DNA of 64,000 bases from Thermococcus argininiproducens (lineage in GTDB: Archaea; Methanobacteriota_B; Thermococci; Thermococcales; Thermococcaceae): contig NZ_CP080572.1 in the NCBI RefSeq assembly GCF_023746595.1, positions 124,001 to 188,000 of the forward strand. Reading direction: 5' to 3'. Both the position numbers and the translations under genes were made by a program. A model generated the notes under the pieces. That model saw nothing but the letters and a program-made list of their open reading frames with translations. It did not search any database and was not told where the DNA came from. This document shows, piece after piece, positions 45,575 through 54,377 of this stretch. The first letter of the stretch is position 1. The number at the start of each line of letters is the position of its first letter.

Positions 45575-46393
45575 ATGGTGACGGAAGAGATTAGGATGAT
45601 TGCTGAGCAATATGACATTGATCTCTCAAAAATACAAGGCTCGGGGCCCAATGGGGAGGTTACACTCGAAGATCTCGAAAAATACATAAAAGAGCACTTC
45701 TTTCCAAAAGTAAAAGAAGAAAGAAGAGTGTTTGGAATCAGAAAAGTCATAGCAGAGAGACTCTCAAAAAGCTACAGAGAGGCTGTTCACGTGACCCTAA
45801 ATATGGAAACCGAGATGGACAATCTCATCGAGATGAGAAAAAAGCTTACTGAAAAACTCAATACAAAGCCCTCATATACCGTTTTAATGCTCAAATGTAT
45901 TGCAAAAGCCCTTAGGGACTTTATAGAGATTAATGCAACAATGGAAGAAGGAAGAATAGTAATTTACGAGAACATAAACATAAACGTGGCCGTAGATAGC
46001 CCAATAGGTTTAATAACTCCAGTGATCAGAGACGTCGATAAAAAGTCACTTGAGGAGCTCCTACAAGATTATGCAGACATTGTTGAAAGAGCAAAGAAAG
46101 GTGCACTTAAGGAAAAAGATTTTGTTGGAGGGACATTCACCATTACAAATCTCGGAATGCTTGGAGTTGATTCCTTTACTCCCATAATTAACCCACCCCA
46201 AATTGGAATTCTGGGCCTTAACAGAATAGTTCAAAGACCGATAGTCAAGAATGGAGAAATCAAAATAGCAAATACAATGATGCTTTCTCTCACCTTTGAT
46301 CACCGGGCTATAGATGGAGCACCTGCAGCAAGATTCTTAGGAAGAGTCAAATACTACATGGAAAATCCAGAGAAGGTGTTTGAGAGTGAGTGA
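45575..46393 (+). CDS. 2-oxoacid/acetoin dehydrogenase E2 core without lipoyl domain
   Basis: This 272-residue acyltransferase starts directly with the subunit-binding domain (EEIRMIAEQYDIDLSKIQGS, residues 5-40). It continues with the catalytic domain, ending in the active-site FDHRAIDGAPAARFLGR near residue 247. The usual N-terminal lipoyl domain is supplied by the separate protein just upstream. It should form the core to which E1 and E3 bind. No E3 gene is in the window. Confidence 0.9.
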   Translation: MVTEEIRMIAEQYDIDLSKIQGSGPNGEVTLEDLEKYIKEHFFPKVKEERRVFGIRKVIAERLSKSYREAVHVTLNMETEMDNLIEMRKKLTEKLNTKPSYTVLMLKCIAKALRDFIEINATMEEGRIVIYENININVAVDSPIGLITPVIRDVDKKSLEELLQDYADIVERAKKGALKEKDFVGGTFTITNLGMLGVDSFTPIINPPQIGILGLNRIVQRPIVKNGEIKIANTMMLSLTFDHRAIDGAPAARFLGRVKYYMENPEKVFESE

Positions 46394-46757
46394 ATGGAAA
46401 AGATACGTTATTGAGATGGGAATGGGGATAGATCAACATGGACAAGATCCAACAAAAGCTGCGATAAAAGCAGTAAAGGATGCAATAAGCAGGGTCTGTG
46501 CCGTTGGACTTGTAGAACTCTTTGATCTCAATCCCCAGAACATAAGGATAGAAAGCATTATCGGTGTTCCTTACCCTGAACGTGTGGAGATAGAGAAGGT
46601 GAAAGCTGCAATTCCTCTAGAATGCAAGAAGGATGTTAATATTATCGAAGGGGGCCTGAAAGGGCCAGGTATAGCTTTAAAAGAATTTGGAGATAAAACA
46701 GATGAGATTCTAATCGCTGTAGCATTTATAACGATCTACGTAAGGAGAGGAACCTGA
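46386..46757 (+). CDS. Lin0512 family protein
   Basis: The 123-residue protein of the Lin0512 family shows YVIEMGMGIDQHGQDPTKAA at the front and EILIAVAFITIYVRRG at the end. The family commonly accompanies AcoX in bacterial acetoin-like operons, but its biochemical role is unknown. It overlaps the E2 gene by 8 bases and the AcoX gene by 1, so coupled expression is likely. The GTG at 46386 is the best start. Confidence 0.8.
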   Translation: MSEWKRYVIEMGMGIDQHGQDPTKAAIKAVKDAISRVCAVGLVELFDLNPQNIRIESIIGVPYPERVEIEKVKAAIPLECKKDVNIIEGGLKGPGIALKEFGDKTDEILIAVAFITIYVRRGT

Positions 46758-47737
46758 TGAGAAAAATTACAGTTGGAATCATAGCAAACCCTGAATCTGG
46801 CAGGGATATAAGGCGTTTGATAGCCCATGCAAGTGTATTTGACAATATGGAAAAGGTCAACATAGTGAAAAGACTTCTGCTCATAATGCAAGAATTGGGT
46901 GTTGAGAAGGTTTTAGCAATGCCCGAAACATTTGGAATAGTACCAGCTGCATTGCATGCCGTAGGGGAGCGGCTCTCTCTAGAGGTGGAGTTGCTTCCAA
47001 TGAAGGTTTTTGGAGACTGGAGAGACACCTTAAAAGCCACAGAGCTCATGAGAGATAAAGTGAACGTCATAATTGTAATTGGAGGAGATGGAACCAACAG
47101 AGTAGTAGCAAAGGCCTCTGGAGAGACTCCTTTAATGCCCATATCCACAGGGACAAATAACGTATTTCCGTACATGATAGAGGCCACAATAGCTGGAGCA
47201 GCTGTTTCGGCCATAGCGACTGGTACAGTCAAGGCCAAAGAAGGTACATACAAGACAAAAAGAATTGAGCTTTATGAAAATGAGGAGCTTAGAGACATAG
47301 CATTAATCGATGCTGTTGCAACGTTGCACTCTTTCAAAGGCTCCAAAGCTGTTTGGAAGCCAGAGTATTTAAAAGAAGTCGTGGCAAGTGTTTCCTCACC
47401 CCACAACATTGGACTAAGTTCAATCCCGGGAATGATAATGGAGATAACAGAAAGAGATGATTTGGGAATATATGTAGAGCTTGGTGAAGGGCGATCATTA
47501 AAAGCCCCTATAGCCCCAGGGGTATTTAGAAGCATAAAAGTCAAAGAAGTACGAACTCTGGAACTAAACGAAGAAATCGAGCTAAAAACATCTCCATCTC
47601 TTTTAGCCCTTGATGGAGAAAGGGAGACCGAGATAAAAGGAAAAATAACAGCAAAAATAACGAGAAACGGCCCTCGGGTTATAGATTACAAAAAGACCCT
47701 GAAGATAGCAGCAGAAAGAGGCTTCTTTAGTGATTAA
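46757..47737 (+). CDS. acoX: AcoX-like ATP-NAD kinase family protein
   Basis: The 326-residue protein is related to NAD kinase, with VGIIANPESGRDIRRLIAHA at the start, VIIVIGGDGTNRVVAKASGE near residue 115 and PLMPISTGTNNVFPYMIE near residue 133, as in AcoX of acetoin operons. Its reaction is not established. The link with E1 and E2 genes is the same as in bacteria, suggesting that the cassette was acquired as a unit. Confidence 0.83.
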   Translation: MRKITVGIIANPESGRDIRRLIAHASVFDNMEKVNIVKRLLLIMQELGVEKVLAMPETFGIVPAALHAVGERLSLEVELLPMKVFGDWRDTLKATELMRDKVNVIIVIGGDGTNRVVAKASGETPLMPISTGTNNVFPYMIEATIAGAAVSAIATGTVKAKEGTYKTKRIELYENEELRDIALIDAVATLHSFKGSKAVWKPEYLKEVVASVSSPHNIGLSSIPGMIMEITERDDLGIYVELGEGRSLKAPIAPGVFRSIKVKEVRTLELNEEIELKTSPSLLALDGERETEIKGKITAKITRNGPRVIDYKKTLKIAAERGFFSD

Positions 47738-47739
47738 TA

Positions 47740-48528
47740 CTACACTTTTTCTATTTTCTCGTTAATCTCCCTTTCATTCACCCGGGGAGGATAGTTCAAA
47801 TTCCATTCCTTCTTTGAATACCTTTCCTCATAAAGGATCTTAGCTATCTTTAATTCTTCCTTTAATGGATCATCAAAGGTGAGATCTTCCAGTAACACCC
47901 TAGAATAGCCCCATATTAATGCATTTACAACATCTTCCATTTTAATTCCCTTCACAAAAGTGGAAAGATTGGCAACCCTATATTTAACTGGATCAAAATT
48001 GTGCCATTTTGGAATCTTAAGGAAAGAATAAAGTCTCAACAAATCAGAATTTATTAACAGAGAACCATGTAGAAAAAGAACCCCCCATCTTATACTTGCA
48101 GCAGTTCCGGAAACTTTTCTTTCATTTACGACAACATCATTAGTGTTCTTCAAATAACCCCTCAAACCGAGCTTCTTTAGAGCAAGTAAAGTTCCGCGCA
48201 GAAGAACACCGTAAAGGTACTCCAATGGATAGTTTACATCCCTCTTAATTACCAAAGAATAGTTTAAACAGCCCTTGTCATGATAAACTGTTCCTCCACC
48301 CGTAAACCGCCTTATTAGAGGAACCTTAAACCTCTTGAGGTTTTTTAAGTTAACGTCCTCTTCAACTTTCCTAAAACGCCCAAGGATTACGGATTCTTCA
48401 TTTCGCCATATCCTCAGTGTATCTCCAATTAGATCCTTTGCCCTAACCCTTGCAAGAGTTTCTTCAAATGCTAAATTCAAGTATGGATCTGAAAATTCAG
48501 TAATCAAGATTCTCAACGGCATAATCAT
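47740..48528 (-). CDS. lplA: Lipoate--protein ligase A family
   Basis: This 262-residue member of the biotin/lipoate ligase family activates lipoate and joins it to lipoyl domains. It has the NLAFEETLARV start, RRFTGGGTVYHDKGCLNYS near residue 73 with the GGGT loop, and NDVVVNERKVSGTAAS near residue 129 containing the catalytic lysine. The C-terminal accessory domain of bacterial LplA is absent, as in archaeal bipartite ligases that need LplB; no LplB is seen here. No ribosome site precedes it and a TATA-like stretch is about 25 bases upstream, so its mRNA is likely leaderless. Confidence 0.88.
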   Translation of the reverse strand: MIMPLRILITEFSDPYLNLAFEETLARVRAKDLIGDTLRIWRNEESVILGRFRKVEEDVNLKNLKRFKVPLIRRFTGGGTVYHDKGCLNYSLVIKRDVNYPLEYLYGVLLRGTLLALKKLGLRGYLKNTNDVVVNERKVSGTAASIRWGVLFLHGSLLINSDLLRLYSFLKIPKWHNFDPVKYRVANLSTFVKGIKMEDVVNALIWGYSRVLLEDLTFDDPLKEELKIAKILYEERYSKKEWNLNYPPRVNEREINEKIEKV

Positions 48529-48564
48529 TTTTGGAAAGAAAAATAATTAAAAGTTTTGAAAAAA

Positions 48565-48798
48565 CTAAACCTCTATGAGGGCTATTACTTGCCCTTGGGC
48601 GATCTCTTCGTTCTCAGGAACCAATATCTTAAGTCTTCCACTGGCTGGTGCCCTTATTGTTTCGGTTATTTTCTCTATCATGATCTCTGCTATCTCTTCA
48701 CCTTCCTCAACGTGATCTCCATCATGTTTATACCACTGATTTATCACACCCGTTTTATCCTCCTGGCTAATCCGAGGAACTTTCACCTCTACTTCCAT
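48565..48798 (-). CDS. Free-standing lipoyl-domain protein, second
   Basis: The 77-residue single lipoyl domain ends the second E1 operon. The modified lysine is in IAEIMIEKITETIRAPASG near residue 43. It is distinct from the one at 45325 and probably serves the second E1 pair, sharing the single E2 core. GGAGGAG precedes the ATG. Confidence 0.88.
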   Translation of the reverse strand: MEVEVKVPRISQEDKTGVINQWYKHDGDHVEEGEEIAEIMIEKITETIRAPASGRLKILVPENEEIAQGQVIALIEV

Positions 48799-48819
48799 CG
48801 TCTCTCCTCCAATGTCAAA

Positions 48820-49818
48820 TCAGATTATGGTCTTCACAGCATTGATTATCTTCTCCTTGTCTGGAAGGACATATCTCTCCAAAACTCTGCTGTAAGGAAC
48901 TGGGACGTCTGGATAAGCTATTCTCACAGGAGGAACTTCTAGAGATACGCCATTTTCAACAACTGTTGCAATAACCTCCCCGCTCATTCCATAGCTCCTG
49001 TAATCCTCGTCTACCACAACTAAGCGCCCGGTCTTCTTTACTGAATCCAAAATAGCTTTCCTGTCTAAGGGAACCAACGTCCTAAGATCGATTACCTCAG
49101 CACTTATACCCTCCTTTTCAAGCTCTTCTGCAGCCCATAATGCCTCATAAACCATCTTTGCAACTGCCACAATGGTAACGTCATCTCCTTCTCTAACTAT
49201 CTTTGCTTCCCCAATAGGCACCGTATAGGGCTCCTCTGGAACTTCAACTGCCGCCTCTGGTGGAGAGGGCATCCATCCAAGGCCCATAAGTCCTTTGTGG
49301 AAGAAATACATTACAGGATTGTCATCCCTAATGGCAGAAATCATTAGTCCTTTTGCATCGTAAGAGTTTGAGGGAATTACTATTTTCAAGCCCGGCACGT
49401 GAGCAAAAAGTCCGTAAAGGCATTGTGAATGCTGTGCAGCATCACTGTATCCGCCACCCATTGCAGTCATTATTACTACTGGCATTTTCACTTGACCGCC
49501 AGACATGTAGTGAGCTTTGGCTATATGGTTGTAAATCTGATCCATGGCAACTCCAAAGAAGTCAACGAACATCAACTCAACTATTGGTCTCATTCCCTTG
49601 GATGCAGCTCCTAAGGCTGCTCCTATAAAGGCAGATTCACTTATTGGCGTATCTTTAACTCTTTCAGGTCCAAACTTCTCAAGAAGACCGCTTGTTGCAC
49701 CAAAAATGCCCCCATATGCTCCAATATCCTCGCCCATGACAAATACGTTTTCATCTCTCTCCATTTCTTGGGCTATAGCCTCAGATATGGCCTTATACAT
49801 GGGGAGTTTTCTTGGCAT
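48820..49818 (-). CDS. 2-oxoacid dehydrogenase E1 beta, second set
   Basis: This 332-residue E1 beta subunit is close to the one at 43179. It has MGEDIGAYGGIFGATSGL near residue 32, KDTPISESAFIGAALGAA near residue 60 and MTAMGGGYSDAAQHSQCLYG near residue 120. It carries a 9-residue insertion, WMPSPPEAAV, near residue 189 relative to the first set, so the two pairs likely differ in substrate. GGAGGTGAG precedes the ATG at 49818. Confidence 0.9.
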   Translation of the reverse strand: MPRKLPMYKAISEAIAQEMERDENVFVMGEDIGAYGGIFGATSGLLEKFGPERVKDTPISESAFIGAALGAASKGMRPIVELMFVDFFGVAMDQIYNHIAKAHYMSGGQVKMPVVIMTAMGGGYSDAAQHSQCLYGLFAHVPGLKIVIPSNSYDAKGLMISAIRDDNPVMYFFHKGLMGLGWMPSPPEAAVEVPEEPYTVPIGEAKIVREGDDVTIVAVAKMVYEALWAAEELEKEGISAEVIDLRTLVPLDRKAILDSVKKTGRLVVVDEDYRSYGMSGEVIATVVENGVSLEVPPVRIAYPDVPVPYSRVLERYVLPDKEKIINAVKTII

Positions 49819-49819
49819 T

Positions 49820-50827
49820 TCACTCACCTCCCGCAAAAACGCCCTTTAAAGCTTCTTCTGGTTCGGGATATGGGCTGTTTACAGCAAAATCAATAGCCTC
49901 TTGAACTTCCTTAATATTCTCTTCTTTGATCTTGTTGAGTTCCTCCTCTGTGACAATACCTTTCTCCAAAAGCATTTTCTCAAAGTTCAAAAGAGGGTCT
50001 TTTTGCTTAGCCAGCTCTAAATCTTCTTTGGGCCTGTAGTGCTGAGGATCTCCTTCAAAGTGGCCCCTCAGTCTATAGACTTTTATCTCAATTAGACTTG
50101 GCCCTTCTCCTCTTCTGGCTCTTTCAATGGCCTCTTTAGCTACCTCATACACCGCTATAACATCCATTCCATCTACACTAACTCCTGGAATTCCATAGGC
50201 CGCTGCTCTTTCACTGTTCTTTGAAACTGCTGTGGACTTTTCTTTTGGAACTGATATTGCCCAGCTGTTGTCCTCTATTACAAAGATCACAGGAAGTTTC
50301 CAGATTGCCGCTAGGTTAAGGGCCTCATGAAAAGTTCCTTGGTTAGCAGCTCCATCTCCACCTACCGCAACCGCAACGTAATCCTCGCCTTTCAGCTTTG
50401 CGGCTATTCCTACACCGACCGCCTGTGGAAAGCTTGCCCCAACAATCCCACTACAGCTAAAGTTGTATTTCGCATCAAAGAGATGCATATGGCCTCCTTT
50501 GCCACCTGATAGACCAGTAGCTTTTCCAAAAATCTCAGCTGTCATCTTCTTTAGGTCCACTCCTTTAGCTATCGCAAAGTGGTGGGCCCTATGGGTCCCT
50601 ATAAGTGCGTCTTCTGGCTTTAGATGCATGCAGACTCCCACAGCGGCAGACTCTTGGCCTGAAGAAAGATGGAGTTCTCCTGGTATCGGCCCTGCAGAAA
50701 TGTCAAATCGAGGGCTTTTCTCTTTATAATACCACTCTGCAAGCGTTTCCTCGTAAGTTCTGATCTTGTGCATTCTTTTGTATATCTCCAGCAAGGTTTC
50801 TTTAGGAATCTCCTCTAATTTCGCCAT
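49820..50827 (-). CDS. 2-oxoacid dehydrogenase E1 alpha, second set
   Basis: The 335-residue E1 alpha subunit carries the thiamine-diphosphate motif GGDGAANQGTFHEALNLAAIW near residue 150, TVEDNSWAIS-like FVIEDNSWAIS, and HRAHHFAIAKGV near residue 70. The start at 50827 follows GGGGTGTG; the longer frame begins in the promoter. It is first in the operon E1 alpha, E1 beta, lipoyl protein. The promoter lies in 50873-50948, which has an ATATATTTATC element on the reverse strand. Confidence 0.88.
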   Translation of the reverse strand: MAKLEEIPKETLLEIYKRMHKIRTYEETLAEWYYKEKSPRFDISAGPIPGELHLSSGQESAAVGVCMHLKPEDALIGTHRAHHFAIAKGVDLKKMTAEIFGKATGLSGGKGGHMHLFDAKYNFSCSGIVGASFPQAVGVGIAAKLKGEDYVAVAVGGDGAANQGTFHEALNLAAIWKLPVIFVIEDNSWAISVPKEKSTAVSKNSERAAAYGIPGVSVDGMDVIAVYEVAKEAIERARRGEGPSLIEIKVYRLRGHFEGDPQHYRPKEDLELAKQKDPLLNFEKMLLEKGIVTEEELNKIKEENIKEVQEAIDFAVNSPYPEPEEALKGVFAGGE

Positions 50828-50948
50828 CTCACACACCCCTGTATACACTAACAAAAAACACAAAACAAACAAATCAGTTATATAGAATTCATTTGATAAA
50901 TATATAATTTACGGTGCAAAAAAGTTTACAAATATCGAGATAAATTTT

Positions 50949-51737
50949 CTAAATAACCTCCAACTTCACAAGATCTCCAACATCCAACTCTCCACCAATT
51001 AATTTGACCCTATCCTCATTGCAATAAACACCTATGCCCTTAATCTCCCTTTCATTGGCAAATACTCTAAAATCCGTGGTAAAAATTCCTACATCATTTT
51101 CAAGAAGGATATTAGCTCTCACTTTCTTTCCTAAAAAATCTCCTTCTAAATCTCCAAATATGGCTCCATAATGATAATGGGGCATGCCTCCTTCAATATC
51201 TCCAAATGGAGTCATTTTCTTTCTTCCTCTCCTAAGTGGCTTCAGCCAGACATAGTGTTCTCTCTTTTCAATAACCTTAAACTCCTTCCCTTTGACCATT
51301 GGAACCAATCTTCTTATCTTAGGAAAGATCATAATCCCTCCTCTAGCCCTATATCTGTCTTGACATGACCTAAATTCAAAATGCACATGTTTATCACTCC
51401 AAGGTGAAAAGAATCCGGAAAGTCTTAATTCTCCAATCTCATCACCAAGAAAAACCTTTTCACCAAGTTTAACATTTGGATTCACATGGAGAACCTTCAG
51501 ACAAAAATTTTCCACTTCGAATATCAAGAGATAATCCTCACCAACAGGAATATGCCTTGGAGTCCTTATCTTTTTTATCTCAACAAGCCTGCCCTCCTCC
51601 AATGGGAAAAGGGCCTTCTCTTCAAAGTAGACATCTACGGCAGTACCCAGTTTATGCGGGATATATGGAGTATCGAAAAAAGAATACCTCACATTCGGGA
51701 TTTCAAATGAAAGACCATTTACCCGAGCTATTTCCAT
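50949..51737 (-). CDS. M23-like (LytM-fold) protein, probably degenerate
   Basis: The 262-residue protein contains a lysostaphin/M23-like beta region: LKVLHVNPNVKLGEKVFLGD near residue 83 and WSDKHVHFEFRS near residue 113, where the HxH pair matches the peptidase's metal ligands. The first metal-binding motif is unclear and no signal peptide is present, so peptidase activity is doubtful. It follows the radical SAM gene without a gap. Confidence 0.5.
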   Translation of the reverse strand: MEIARVNGLSFEIPNVRYSFFDTPYIPHKLGTAVDVYFEEKALFPLEEGRLVEIKKIRTPRHIPVGEDYLLIFEVENFCLKVLHVNPNVKLGEKVFLGDEIGELRLSGFFSPWSDKHVHFEFRSCQDRYRARGGIMIFPKIRRLVPMVKGKEFKVIEKREHYVWLKPLRRGRKKMTPFGDIEGGMPHYHYGAIFGDLEGDFLGKKVRANILLENDVGIFTTDFRVFANEREIKGIGVYCNEDRVKLIGGELDVGDLVKLEVI

Positions 51738-52535
51738 TTATTTCACCTCTATAAATTCCCATCCTCCCTTATGGATTTCGATACCCTCTGTTTTTATGTT
51801 TAGCCCCTTTATAATTTCCATAAGCTCTTTCACAAATCTCCAGAATTTTTCGTCATTAACCATGACCCTGTAACTTTCAGGGAAAGCGTTCTTTAACATC
51901 TCTCTAAATTCTCTTCCAGCGGCGCCAAGATTAAGGACTTCAAAGAAGTAATAATCCACAAAACCTCTTGTTTCCCTAACTATGGCTTCTATATCTGTAA
52001 GTTTGGGGATTATTGGACTCACAAAGGCATAATTCTTAATCCCCTCATCTTTAAGCTTCTTAAGGGCATCAATTCTAAGCTTCTGTGAAGGCGTAAGTGG
52101 TTCTATGAAATGTTTTTCCCTTCCTTCAAAGCTATTTACTGTTAATCCAACTTCAATTTCATTAAAAAGCTTAAAGAGATCGATATCCCTTATAGCAAGG
52201 GGAGATTTCGTGAGAATGCTGAGCTTATTTCTCTTATTCATTGCCTCAAGCGTTTTTCGTGTGAGCTTTAGCTCTTTTTCTAATGGTTGATACGGGTCAC
52301 TTATACTTGACATCATTACCTCCCCATAAACTCTCTTTCTTGCAAGTTCTGGTGCGTTAATCTTTGCCTCCACCCAAGTGCCCCACTCCCCATAAGGTTT
52401 CCATTTGCAGATGAACTTGGCATAACAGTATTTACAAGCAAATTGACAGCCAACGTATTGATTTATAGCATACTCTACTCCAGGAATTCTACTTTTGGTA
52501 TAGATGTTCTTTGCTCTTGTTTTGATAACTTTCAT
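51738..52535 (-). CDS. Radical SAM protein (SplB-like, COG1533)
   Basis: This 265-residue radical SAM enzyme has the cluster-binding motif CQFACKYC (CxxxCxxC) at residues 30-37, followed by YAKFICKW. It has the SSISDPYQPLEKELKLTR stretch typical of the spore-photoproduct-lyase-like group. True photoproduct repair is unlikely in archaea; the substrate is unknown. It overlaps the upstream membrane-protein gene by 4 bases and abuts the M23-like gene. Confidence 0.82.
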   Translation of the reverse strand: MKVIKTRAKNIYTKSRIPGVEYAINQYVGCQFACKYCYAKFICKWKPYGEWGTWVEAKINAPELARKRVYGEVMMSSISDPYQPLEKELKLTRKTLEAMNKRNKLSILTKSPLAIRDIDLFKLFNEIEVGLTVNSFEGREKHFIEPLTPSQKLRIDALKKLKDEGIKNYAFVSPIIPKLTDIEAIVRETRGFVDYYFFEVLNLGAAGREFREMLKNAFPESYRVMVNDEKFWRFVKELMEIIKGLNIKTEGIEIHKGGWEFIEVK

Positions 52536-53089
52536 CTGAACACCTCTATCAATTTGAGAACTCCAAAGAATATTGAAAAAAGCATCAGTCCAAGAAAGAT
52601 CCTATAAATGGTAAAAAACTTCTCTTCTTCCTCAAATTTTCTGAGTTTAAGCAACATCCAGAACGCCCATATCCAAAGGCCTATTTGGGCAAGAAGAAGA
52701 GGAAGATCGTAGGAATAGTAGGGAGGTGAAAAAACCGATGGAATGAATAACAGTATGCTGAGGAAAAGGCCAAGGAAAATTAAGGGTGGAAGATTTAAGA
52801 TTGAAAGCGAAGGATTAACTTCTCCAACAATCATGAAGTACGTGATAAGAAGAAGCACCAAAATATGCATTCCATAAAACCCAAGAAACTTTCCACTAAT
52901 TCCTCCTCTTGTTATCACTCCATATACAAATAGAAGCACTGCTCCCCCAAGATATGATAAAATCCACGTGCTTAGATCTTTATAGAACCCATACGGGGCA
53001 TCAAAGTTGGCAAAAGCTATGGCCCCAGGCTGTGTCGCCATTAAAATTGCCAAAGTGAAAAACACGAGCCTTAACTCTTTTCTCTCCAT
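52532..53089 (-). CDS. Multi-pass membrane protein, unknown
   Basis: The 185-residue hydrophobic protein has about five membrane segments (near residues 8-25, 40-60, 73-92, 100-120 and 130-145, with another at the end). I recognise no family. It starts the leftward three-gene operon with radical SAM and M23-like genes and is divergent from the acyltransferase-like gene at 53133, with about 40 bases between. Confidence 0.7.
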   Translation of the reverse strand: MERKELRLVFFTLAILMATQPGAIAFANFDAPYGFYKDLSTWILSYLGGAVLLFVYGVITRGGISGKFLGFYGMHILVLLLITYFMIVGEVNPSLSILNLPPLIFLGLFLSILLFIPSVFSPPYYSYDLPLLLAQIGLWIWAFWMLLKLRKFEEEEKFFTIYRIFLGLMLFSIFFGVLKLIEVFR

Positions 53090-53132
53090 GACAACCCCAA
53101 ACTTAAATAAGCCTTCGGGTTTATATCCTTTG

Positions 53133-53873
53133 ATGTTCGGAAGTGAAATCTACTCAAAACGGTTTTGGGAAGTTGACTTTGCTAGAGGTATAGCATTAGT
53201 GATGATGCTTGTATCGAATTTTGTTACCGATTTGCAGTTCTTTCTTGGTTATTCAGAACATAGGATTTTCTGGAAATTTTTCGCATATGCAACTGCAGTT
53301 CTATTTGTGTCAATCTCCGGTCTCTCCTTGTGGATAAGCTATGCGAGAGGACGAAAAAGCTATAAAAAGTACTTACTAAGATTCGGAAAGCTCTTTGGCC
53401 TTGGGGCCTTGATAACCATTACTACGTATATTCTTTTAAATAGAGGAACAATATACTTTGGTATTCTTCATTTCCTTGGGATTGCGAGTTTGCTAGTAAT
53501 TCCATTCTACCGCTTAGGGTGGAAAAACCTTCTCATAGCACCGATATTTATACTGGGAAAAGAAATCACCCAGAGTATAACCACAACAACACTATTATTG
53601 CTACCCCTGGGGATAATGCCCCAAAACTTTTTTACTCTCGATTACTTCCCAATCTTCCCCTGGTTTGGTGTTTTTTTGATTGGCACTGGGATAGGGGCCT
53701 TGTTCTATCCAAGTGGATATAGAAAAACTGAGATAAAGACGCCAGATAATCCCCTTATAGACTTCATATGCTTCATCGGAAGGAACACCCTAAAGATTTA
53801 CATTCTTCACCAGCCAGTGTTCGTGGGATTGCTATTCCTACTTTACGGAGGGCTACCAAACTTAGGGGTGTGA
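53133..53873 (+). CDS. DUF1624 acyltransferase-like membrane protein
   Basis: This 246-residue membrane protein of the heparan-alpha-glucosaminide N-acetyltransferase-like (DUF1624) family has the WEVDFARGIALVMMLVSNFV opening near residue 11, with the conserved D and RG. Later come FGILHFLGIASLL near residue 107 and the C-terminal NTLKIYILHQPVF. It probably transfers acyl groups across the membrane. TATA at about 53100 suggests a leaderless mRNA starting near the ATG. The GTG of the next gene overlaps its stop. Confidence 0.78.
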   Translation: MFGSEIYSKRFWEVDFARGIALVMMLVSNFVTDLQFFLGYSEHRIFWKFFAYATAVLFVSISGLSLWISYARGRKSYKKYLLRFGKLFGLGALITITTYILLNRGTIYFGILHFLGIASLLVIPFYRLGWKNLLIAPIFILGKEITQSITTTTLLLLPLGIMPQNFFTLDYFPIFPWFGVFLIGTGIGALFYPSGYRKTEIKTPDNPLIDFICFIGRNTLKIYILHQPVFVGLLFLLYGGLPNLGV

Positions 53874-54268
53874 AAGTTGTGAAAACCTACATTAAAAACA
53901 CTTTGAAAATACTCAGTATACTTGCAGATGAGATAGTTGTGGGAATTTTTCTATTTCTAATTCTACCTAGAGCTGGAATTAAAGTGCCCTTAAAACCGGC
54001 ACTGGCTGTAATAGGATTTCTCATTTTTAAAGATGTCATCGCTGTCAAGTTTCTATGGGAGATTTTTGAGAAGAGGATTGAGGTCGGCCCTGAAGCCCTA
54101 GTTGGCAAAGAGGCTGTGGTTATAGAAGAGCTAAACCCGAAGGGTATAGTAAAAGTAGGAAATGAGCTGTGGATGGCAGAGTGCATAAATGGAATGGCAA
54201 GGAAAAACGAGAGGGTGAAAATAGTCAAAGTAAAAGGCACTAAGCTTCTCGTGGAACCCCAAGAGTAG
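53870..54268 (+). CDS. NfeD-like membrane protein
   Basis: This 132-residue short NfeD-type protein has two membrane segments (residues 12-30 and 36-52) followed by the OB-fold C-terminal domain: EALVGKEAVVIEELNPKGIV and GNELWMAECINGMARKNERV. These proteins work with membrane proteases or flotillins in membrane quality control. The GTG start at 53870 overlaps the previous stop (GTGA). The frame upstream of it is only a shadow of the neighbouring gene. Confidence 0.78.
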   Translation: MKVVKTYIKNTLKILSILADEIVVGIFLFLILPRAGIKVPLKPALAVIGFLIFKDVIAVKFLWEIFEKRIEVGPEALVGKEAVVIEELNPKGIVKVGNELWMAECINGMARKNERVKIVKVKGTKLLVEPQE

Positions 54269-54285
54269 CTGACCTCCTCCCCGCC
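54269..54285 (-). repeat. Solo right end of the GC-rich element
   Basis: CTGACCTCCTCCCCGCC is identical to the right-end sequence of the two full elements at 6863-7265 and 23386-23780. The next 80 bases to 54377 show no further match to the element. It is a relic or an unrelated use of the same terminal motif, directly after the NfeD stop. Confidence 0.5.
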
Positions 54286-54377
54286 ATAAAAGACGAGACT
54301 TTCACGAGGTAAAAAGAGCATGAGCTTGCTAAATCGTCTTTCTTCATAAAGCATAGGGCATCAAAAAGAAAGAGGGG

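Noticed and set aside
43179-50827. Looking for an E3 dihydrolipoamide dehydrogenase in or near the E1/E2 genes
   Set aside because: No frame with an FAD-binding GxGxxG and redox-active CxxxxC pair is present in the window.
53768-53869. Longer N-terminus for the NfeD-like protein
   Set aside because: The extension overlaps the DUF1624 coding sequence out of frame; the GTG at 53870 overlapping its stop is the natural start.
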